Shown here: one piece after another, positions 41,561 through 47,496 of the stretch
Position numbering within the stretch: position 1 is the stretch's first letter
How the letters are laid out: each line of letters starts with the position of its first letter
The notes under the pieces: generated by a model
Told to the model about the DNA's origin: nothing
Database searches by the model: none
What the model saw: the letters and a program-made list of their open reading frames with translations, nothing else
NCBI GenBank assembly: GCA_049999725.1
Contig: JBNGIS010023069.1
Coordinates: forward strand, 1-47,496
Source of the DNA: Haplomitrium mnioides
Lineage: Eukaryota > Marchantiophyta > Haplomitriopsida > Calobryales
Length of the DNA: 47,496 nucleotides
Direction: 5' to 3'
Translations under genes and position numbers: made by a program

Positions 41561-42269
41561 AACATCTCAGACGATTCCAAAATAACATACTCTATGAGTA
41601 CTAGACTATTGAATGCCAAACAAAGAAAATCAAGAGGAACATGAAGACCTTCAACATCCCATTAATGAAGCTACAAGACGACATCACCAAAGAATGCACT
41701 CAATTTTTAGCTTTTTTATGGCTTTTGCAAAGCTAAAACTTCTAGTAGATGATGCTGTTGTGAATGCTTACCAAAAGTTGTAGGCCATTTACAAAATTTT
41801 TTCCAACTATTTGTCCTCAAAGTAGGACTATATTTTGGACCTCTATACTAGTTTAAGTATGGGCATAGTATGTGCATTTAACTTATTAAGAGGTTGTATT
41901 GCTATAGAGTATCATCAATGAGAACTTATTTATATTTCATATCATGTTTTGACGGTGGCTTCTTTGTCAGATGATATACCTAAAAGATTTTTTATACATA
42001 TCATAGGAATCTTACATCTAGAGACTCCATTGCAATCTGTGGGACCAAAAAATCTTACTTAGTTACAACTACAGATGTGAATGTTGAGCCTTCACAAACA
42101 GTAGCAATAGTAGATAGCATATGTCTTGAAGAGGAAAATATTGATGAAGAAGTTGTAGCTATAGATTGACATATGTTGTTGAAAATATAAATAAAACTTT
42201 TGTTCATATTATTTTGTTGAAGTCTATCATGACATGGATTTTTGATTAAATAGAAGACAATATGCAAAA

Positions 42270-42900
42270 TGTTTATGTTGAAGTCCATGTGCACACATGT
42301 GTTGTTAATATGCTTTAATCTTATAAGTATGTGGATGAAAGATATAAGAAATGAATTCCATGCACATATAGTAGCTATTGATTGATTTTAATCTTCTAAG
42401 CATGTGTATGAAAATTATTAATGATGAAGTGTGTGCTAACTTGAACATCATTGTTTGATTTTGATGTTAAGAGTACGTGTTTTGAGGATATAAGTGGTGA
42501 AGTCCATGCCTTCATGGTCATTCTTGTTTCATTTTGATCTTAAAAGAATATGTATGAAATTTATGAATGATGAAGTTCTTGTTTGCTTGAGCAACTTGTT
42601 TGATTTTAATGTTTACAGTATATATGTAAGTTATAAGAGATGAAGTCTATACGCACATAAGAGTACTTGTTTGATTTTGATTTTAAGAGTATGCTTTTTT
42701 GAAGATATACGTATTGAAGTCCATGTGAGTATGGTTGTTCATGTTTGATTTTCATCATTTAAGTAAATACGTGGAAGTACAAGGTTGTGTTTCTCTTGCG
42801 TGCATAAGTATCCATGTTTGATTTTGATCCTAAAATCATATGTTTTAAATTTGTGATAGATTAAGTCTATGCGTGGATACTCATCTTTCTTTGATTTAAT
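42270..42900. repeat. 73-bp tandem array with the same palindrome core (8-9 units)
   Basis: Units start GAAGTCCATGTGCACACATG, AATTCCATGCACATATAG, GAAGTCCATGCCTTCATGG and so on. Each carries GTTTGATTTTGATCTTAA about 25 bases later and AT-rich sequence to the next. Two middle units measure exactly 73 bases. It lies just after the methyltransferase end of copy 2. Confidence 0.85.
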
Positions 42901-44330
42901 CTATTTCTTATAAATTTTGTATGCTTTTATCAAATTTTTATCTTTGAAATGTCGTTATTAAAATTGAAAATATTTAACAATGACTTTTCAAATTTTCAAT
43001 TTCCAAAGATTTTTTCACTTTGTTTTTTTTTGCATTTTTGAGGAGCTTTTTGTTGGTTATGAAATATATTCATATAAATTTTAAAGAAACGCTTTGTTTT
43101 TGTTATAATATTGAAAACATTAAATTTAAATAAAAGACCAAAAATTCCTTACAAGAACTAGCCAAGTCAATTCATGACAAAGAGGCTCTTAACCAAATAT
43201 GAAAGAGGTTTTCAACAAACCTATTTGGAGCTTTAAACCCAATTGTTGTCAACACTTTGATTTTGTTCAACAAATATTTTTTAATGTTAGAACAATTGTT
43301 GAAAAACCAAAAAGAGTGTCTCTAAAAAAGTGGATGTGAAAAACCTTACGAAGCTAAACCCACATGATGAATGAGTGCTTTAGATATAAGAAGGAATGCT
43401 CACAAAAAAATGCAACAAAAATGCTCTTACTATTGAGAGAAAGCAACTTTCTTGAGTTGAACAAGTTGTTGCAAGTCAAAAAAAAGAGTCAAAATGTGAA
43501 GACGTGTACATTTCATTGCCACCATGTCCAACAAGTTGACCTTTTGGCTAGATTTTTCTCACCAAAGTGTTTTTTGAAGGCTTGCATAACAAAATTCAAG
43601 CACAAGAGCACCACTAGATAAAGAGACTTCTCCAACAAATCTTTGTGAACATCCAAATGCAAACAAAGAGTGCTAAAAGTCTCAAGGGAATGCAAAGCTC
43701 AATGTGTCGAAAGGTTCGCAAAAAATGCAAACTTAAGAAAAGGAGCTCAATGTGAGATTGAGCATGGTCTACAAAAACATGAGCTAGCTTACCATCAAAC
43801 AAAATATGAGTTCTTATTAAAGGTGGAAAAAGTGCTCATGGAGAACTATGAACTCAACTACAACCTTGGGTGTATCTTCAATTCGTGTTCTCAATGCCAA
43901 GAAGTTATGTAAGTCATACCCTCTTATTAGTGCACCTTAGAGATTATAGAGGTAAGACTACCACAAGAAGAATGATCTCCAAAAAACCAAGGAGGCATCA
44001 TATTTTTCACAAATACACAACAAAAGGATGCCAATTCCCTCATGGAATCATTGTGTGTAAACACAATCAAGACAAGGAAAAAAAAACTTTAGAAACCAAT
44101 AAAGATGAAGAGAAACTCCAAAATACTATAAGTAGAAAGTGAGAACCTCTAAGCATCATGAGAAAAAAACACAAATCGGAGGAGATTTGTCTCTACTGGA
44201 ATTGTCTCATACAAAAATCACTCATTAGTACCAAGTATCCTCCACTAGAAACCTCAATCATATCCAATGTGTCAAGGAAACATAGCTCTTGCCCACATTC
44301 TCTACTAAACAAACTCTCGTGCTCTACCAA
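42900..44330. other. No recognised gene
   Basis: AT-rich to 43150, then sequence with short open frames on the plus strand (43364-43621, 43870-44142, 44158-44358). They contain Lys/Cys/His-rich text but no domain I can name. It could be decayed retroelement gag or host flank between two DNA-element copies. Confidence 0.4.
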
Positions 44331-44491
44331 CAACCACTACTTTGAACCAAAAACATGAACTTTTTTTTTTTTAAAGAAAAACATAGTTTTTTACCTCAAA
44401 AAACAAACAAAATGTGGTTATTAAGAAAAAAAACTACATGAGTTTTTTAGCCTCATTTTTTGCCATTTTAACAACCATGACCGAAAGAGAA

Positions 44492-44591
44492 NNNNNNNNN
44501 NNNNNNNNNNNNNNNNNNNNNNNNNNNNNNNNNNNNNNNNNNNNNNNNNNNNNNNNNNNNNNNNNNNNNNNNNNNNNNNNNNNNNNNNNNN
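44492..44591. other. Assembly gap (100 N)
   Basis: Run of N inside the terminal region, next to a palindrome-like CTATGTGCCCATAGAC. Confidence 0.99.
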
Positions 44592-45129
44592 AACTCTATG
44601 TGCCCATAGACAATATGCTCCTTGAAACTTATTTTTTGGGAAAAAAATAGAAAATATGAGGAAAATACCCAAGTGGACTAGAAGTTAAGGGAATGAGTTT
44701 AGAATCGTAGCGCAAAAACCAACAAAACAAAACACTGCATAGATTTAATAGCTCTTATTTCAAGTTCAAGCAAGAAGGAAGCTTTATTTTATAGTTGAAA
44801 ATCCATTAACGCAAAGGTTAAAGCGAGAATATTTTAGAAAGTTTCAGCAATTAAAAATCTTTTATAATTTAGAGAATTATGTACACAAAGGAGTCATAGT
44901 TCAGAATCAAAAAGGCAATGGCTTTAGAGATTTACTTAAGAGTATAAACAAGCCACATCTCTAAGTTTTTGACAAGTGTTTACCAAACAAAAGGTTTTGA
45001 GTTCTATATGAGAGTCCTTGAGCAAAGTAGAATCTAAACTCTACACGGTAGTCTTTGTATGTGGAAGCTTGAGGGTTGTATATCAACGTTAGTACGTGTG
45101 GAAGGCTTGGAATTCCACAAGAAAATCTA

Positions 45130-45235
45130 TGCGTGCATAGGAATCCGAGTTCAACATTTGAACAATTGACATGAAAGTCTATGCGCGCATGGGAATCCAA
45201 ACTCAACATCTAGACCATTGGCAACAAATACTATG
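45130..45235. repeat. 52-bp array, inverted relative to 29190-29335
   Basis: Two units with AATCTATGCGTGCATAGGAA and AGTCTATGCGCGCATGGGAA, spaced 52 bases apart, and a GGAATCC(G/A)A linker on the complement. Confidence 0.78.
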
Positions 45236-45259
45236 TTGAACCTAGGTTTTACATTCTAC

Positions 45260-45530
45260 AGTACAGTCTTTACAAGCACGAAGTTTCAACTTGCGCATCA
45301 AAGTCTATGAGCACTAAGGGTTCAGACTTCTACAATGGAGTATATATATGCTAAAGGTTTTGTTTTTTGCAACAAACTCTAGGCAAGCTAAAGATTATGT
45401 TTTTTGATTCAAAATCTAAAAGTAAAACAGGTACAAAGCTCTACATCTGAGTAAAAGCACGTTGAAAGTTTCAAGTTTTACATCAAAGTCCTTAGAAGCA
45501 AAAGATTAAGTAGTCAATTTAGGTAGATGC
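45260..45530. repeat. Degenerate 37-bp palindrome array
   Basis: About seven eroded units at 36-38 base steps with (A)AAGTCTATGAGCAC, ACTCTAGGCAAGCTA and AAGTCCTTAGAAGC cores. Complement of the 14955-15345 family. Confidence 0.6.
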
Positions 45531-45708
45531 TTCAAGAATACCAAAACATTAAATGCTTCTAGCAAGCAATAAAGAAGGAAAAAATGTAGCTACATTTTGG
45601 ACAAGAAAATATTTTACAAACCAAATGAAAATATTAACTAAAGATTCAAGTTTCATTCACAGAGAATAACAATCGGCTTGAAATGATTTACACTAAAAAG
45701 TTCAAGGT

Positions 45709-45855
45709 TGTTAGGAGATAGCTCTATTCTAGGGTTAGTCACTACCATTCTAGGGTTAGTCACTACCATGTACCCTATATATAGGGGACCTAAGGAGTAA
45801 ACCTGAATGCTTTTATTCTATCGATCCACGGAGTATACACCCCTGCCTTTCAACA
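45709..45855 (+). repeat. 5' LTR of young copia element
   Basis: TGTTAGGAG...TTCAACA, about 147 bp. It contains a perfect tandem duplication of a 21-base phrase starting ATTCTAGGGTTAGTCACTAC (near 45730 and 45751) and a CTATATATAGGGG TATA region. The 3' LTR is outside the window. Confidence 0.78.
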
Positions 45856-45870
45856 CGTTATCAGCACGAG
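45856..45870 (+). promoter_or_regulatory. Primer binding site of young copia element
   Basis: CGTTATCAGCACGAG directly after the LTR; a PBS seen in plant copia elements. Confidence 0.7.
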
Positions 45871-47025
45871 CCGCTCTTGATTTTTTTTTTCTTTCTACTC
45901 CTGGATCTATACGGCGGATTACAGAAATCACATATCATATTTTCTTTCTCTGAGGCGGATTAGCGTATTTTGTTGAAGAAGTTTTTTTCTTTGGAGGCGG
46001 CGTATCCGTTGAAGATGGCGTATTTCCGTAAAGGCGGATGACTGCTTGGAAGCGGCCGCAATATTTTTCTTACTCTACTTTAGATATACCTATCAACAAA
46101 GAAGGGGTGTACAACAATTGTTTTGGAAGGCGTATTCTTTTGGAGACGGCCATATGTTTTTTTTTTTTTCTCCCATCAACAAAGGAGGCTTCAATAAATC
46201 TTTGGAGGCGCCGTATCTTCAAACACAAGGATTCGCGTATTTGAAGAGGCCATCTACTCCCTGCATAACAGTCCCATATCTCAGGGAGAATTTGTTTTCC
46301 CCTCCCTTTGACTTTGGAAGCGTCTCTTTTGAAGTATTCTTTATTGTTTTCAAAAGGCTTGAAGTATTTTTGATTTCACAAGGCTATCTACATGTTTCAG
46401 TATTTTGATCACACATTTTATTTTGATCACACCTCTCGATCACACATTTCTACTACGAAACAGTGACCTATCACTATTTCACAAATCCAAATCTCTAAAA
46501 AGAGATTAATTTTTTTTTTCTTTCTTTTCGAAACTAATCTAACCTATCCTAAAGGCGATATATCGTCGTTTCGATTTCCAAGTTGTAGCCAAGGGGATTT
46601 GACCCCTGTACTTGTTATGTATAATTCTCTCTCCTCACCATCAAGCCAAAGCTTGGTATTGGGATAGGAAGAGAAAACTACTTTAATTAAAGAGTACTTA
46701 AAAGTCACTCTTTTCCATTTTTGAAGGGCTTCCAAGGCCCCACTCCCACCCAAATTTTTCAGGGGAGTTCCTGGAAAGATTTCCCATCACAAGCAACTCT
46801 CACAGTCAGATTTGCACAATCTAACATATTAGACCCTTTGTTAACCCTACCCCTAAACCTAAAAAGAGATTATTTCAACTTTCACTCTTTTGACATTTTA
46901 AGGACCTTAGAAACTCTGTTTTCATCCAAATTTTTTTACAGTAGTTTCATAGCACTTTTCTCTACCACAGGAATTTTTTTAGATACCAGATTTGACTCTC
47001 TGGTCTCTGAGTAATTCCAACAACC
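45871..47025 (+). other. Leader of young copia element
   Basis: No long gene. 45910-46250 repeats short phrases such as GGCGGATTA, GGCGTATT and GAGGCG(G/C)CGTAT at irregular intervals. Two overlapping open frames of 68 and 120 codons cross it but show no domain. Confidence 0.6.
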
Positions 47026-47496
47026 ATGAATTCCATCGAAAAGCTTCATTTTCAAGCTTTACGTATCGATGGCTCCAATTATCTGTCCTGGTCCATGGAT
47101 GTGGAAGCACATCTCACATCCAGAGACCTACAGGATGCCATAGAAACTGATGAAGGCCCTACAGTGCAAGAAAAGGCCAAAGCACTCATCTTTATCCGAC
47201 ACCACTTATCCGAGGCATTGAAACCTCAATATATGAACCAATACAACCCAAGGACTCTTTGGAAAGACCTCAGGCTCAGATTTGACCATCTGAGAACCAT
47301 TGCACTCCCTGCAGCACGCCATGACTGGATTAACTTGAGAGTGCAAGATCACACATCAATCGCCAATTACAACAATGAGCTTTTTCGAATTGTATCACAA
47401 ATGGCGGTATGTGGACAAATCATTTCAGATGCAGATCAGATTGAGAAAACCCTGTCCACTATGCACCCTACCAATCTGATCCTAGCCACACAATAC
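47026..47496 (+). CDS. Copia gag polyprotein, N-terminal part, intact
   Basis: Open from ATG (context CAACCATGAAT) for 157 codons to the window edge. The start MNSIEKLHFQALRIDGSNYL, then WSMDVEAHLTSRDLQDAIET, LIFIRHHLSEALKPQYMNQY, TLWKDLRLRFDHLRTIALPA and IANYNNELFRIVSQM are the alpha-helical capsid of copia gag (DUF4219/UBN2 type). The protein packages element RNA into cytoplasmic particles. The ATG follows the leader and PBS at the usual place. No frameshift or stop is seen. Confidence 0.9.
   Translation, partial: MNSIEKLHFQALRIDGSNYLSWSMDVEAHLTSRDLQDAIETDEGPTVQEKAKALIFIRHHLSEALKPQYMNQYNPRTLWKDLRLRFDHLRTIALPAARHDWINLRVQDHTSIANYNNELFRIVSQMAVCGQIISDADQIEKTLSTMHPTNLILATQY

Larger units (their letters stand above)
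39427..42168 (+). pseudogene. ParB-like/methyltransferase gene, copy 2 (decayed)
   Basis: Starts at an ATG (MATNAPLST). Exon 1 reads GIKPFQYMDMVKLSEPRIVA and QVTMIQERNM...FYKASTKKFALEE to AQKNKQ before a GTAATT donor near 39787. An intron with a 24-bp array (39835-40560) follows. The next exon (about 40600-41290) keeps YKIVRGNHSATARKL, CYVYTELTSIQAQCFATNDN and KISILKKVEVGELSIDEMS. A second array (41360-41540) follows, and then the methyltransferase end: KLLVDDAVVNAYQKL-stop-AIY, DYILDLYTSLSMGIVCAFNL, CIAIEY, SRDSIAICGTKKSYL, ending near 42168. The linker and the exon with motif IV are missing. It has many stops; clearly dead and older than copy 1. Confidence 0.7.
44331..45708 (-). mobile_element. 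Terminal part of another two-gene element, inverted, cut by a copia insertion
   Basis: Begins with CAACCACTACTTTGAACC, the terminal repeat. It then matches, on the complement, the right end region of copy 1 (29340-30228), including AAACTCATTCCCTTAACTTC, TACAACCCTCAAGCTTCCAC and the 52-bp array. It extends through a 37-bp array to the start of the copia LTR at 45709. The remaining part should lie beyond the window. Confidence 0.72.
45709..47496 (+). mobile_element. Young Ty1/copia element, 5' part
   Basis: Short LTR, primer site, 1.15-kb leader and the start of an uninterrupted gag, running off the window end. Unlike every other retroelement here, its gag has no stop, so this is the most recent insertion in view. 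Confidence 0.85.

Noticed and set aside
45709-45855. Solo LTR
   Set aside because: It is followed directly by a primer binding site, leader and an open gag, so it is a 5' LTR of a longer element.
1-47496. tRNA, rRNA or telomere-type repeats
   Set aside because: No cloverleaf with A and B boxes, rRNA text or TTTAGGG arrays was recognised; the CTAGGGTTAG phrase at 45730-45775 is an LTR duplication.

Overview
This is eukaryotic, land-plant type nuclear DNA made almost wholly of transposable elements. The evidence is L1-type LINE sequence with a plant zf-RVT C-terminus, Ty3/gypsy chromoviruses primed by initiator-Met tRNA, Ty1/copia elements, AT-rich filler, GT-AG introns and no intact single-copy host gene. 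A large, TE-rich genome (gymnosperm, fern or similar) fits, but the species cannot be read from the sequence. Six N-runs (100 or 400 bases) mark assembly gaps.

Layout. 1-2783: 3' part of a LINE with poly(A). 2784-11996: terminal and array remnants of a DNA element, split by gypsy copy A1 (3863-7305, TSD GATGT). 11997-38491: gypsy copy A2 (minus strand, TSD GTTGT). A2 is split by a copia element (12943-34918, diverged TSD). The copia leader carries a two-gene DNA element (about 14441-30228), and that element is split by gypsy element B (19210-25149, perfect TSD CTTTC). 38497-42170: a second, older copy of the same two-gene element, into which A2 appears to have inserted. 42275-42900: a 73-bp tandem array. 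44331-45708: terminal region of a further element copy. 45709-47496: 5' end of a young copia element with an open gag.

The main find is the two-gene element. Its genes are divergent, with TATA boxes about 70 bp apart. The minus-strand gene (25369 to 15487) combines a ParB-like fold (box II-like GGNHS motif, then a V-x-GLT...DDN segment) with a C-terminal DNA N6/N4-methyltransferase in beta-class order (DIPYG motif IV before the motif I-like LDLCSGSD). The plus-strand gene (about 25828-29168) is of the transposase-like DUF7869 type (IDGMDQ, LQLDNT, GHTHDQIDQ). The pair lies between imperfect terminal inverted repeats, interrupts another transposon, and recurs in the same head-to-head order at 38.6-42.2 kb. 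I read it as an autonomous DNA transposon lineage, now decayed in both copies.

Both long introns of the ParB-methyltransferase gene hold 24-bp tandem arrays built on a perfect 16-18 bp palindrome (GTCCATGCGCGCATGGAC). The corresponding introns of the second copy hold degenerate versions. The same core recurs with periods of 30 bp (in frame in the DUF7869 gene), 37, 52 and 73 bp elsewhere in element-derived sequence. An attractive but untested idea is that these are parS-like binding sites for the element's own ParB-like protein.

All alignments, frames and periods were judged by eye; no database search was possible.
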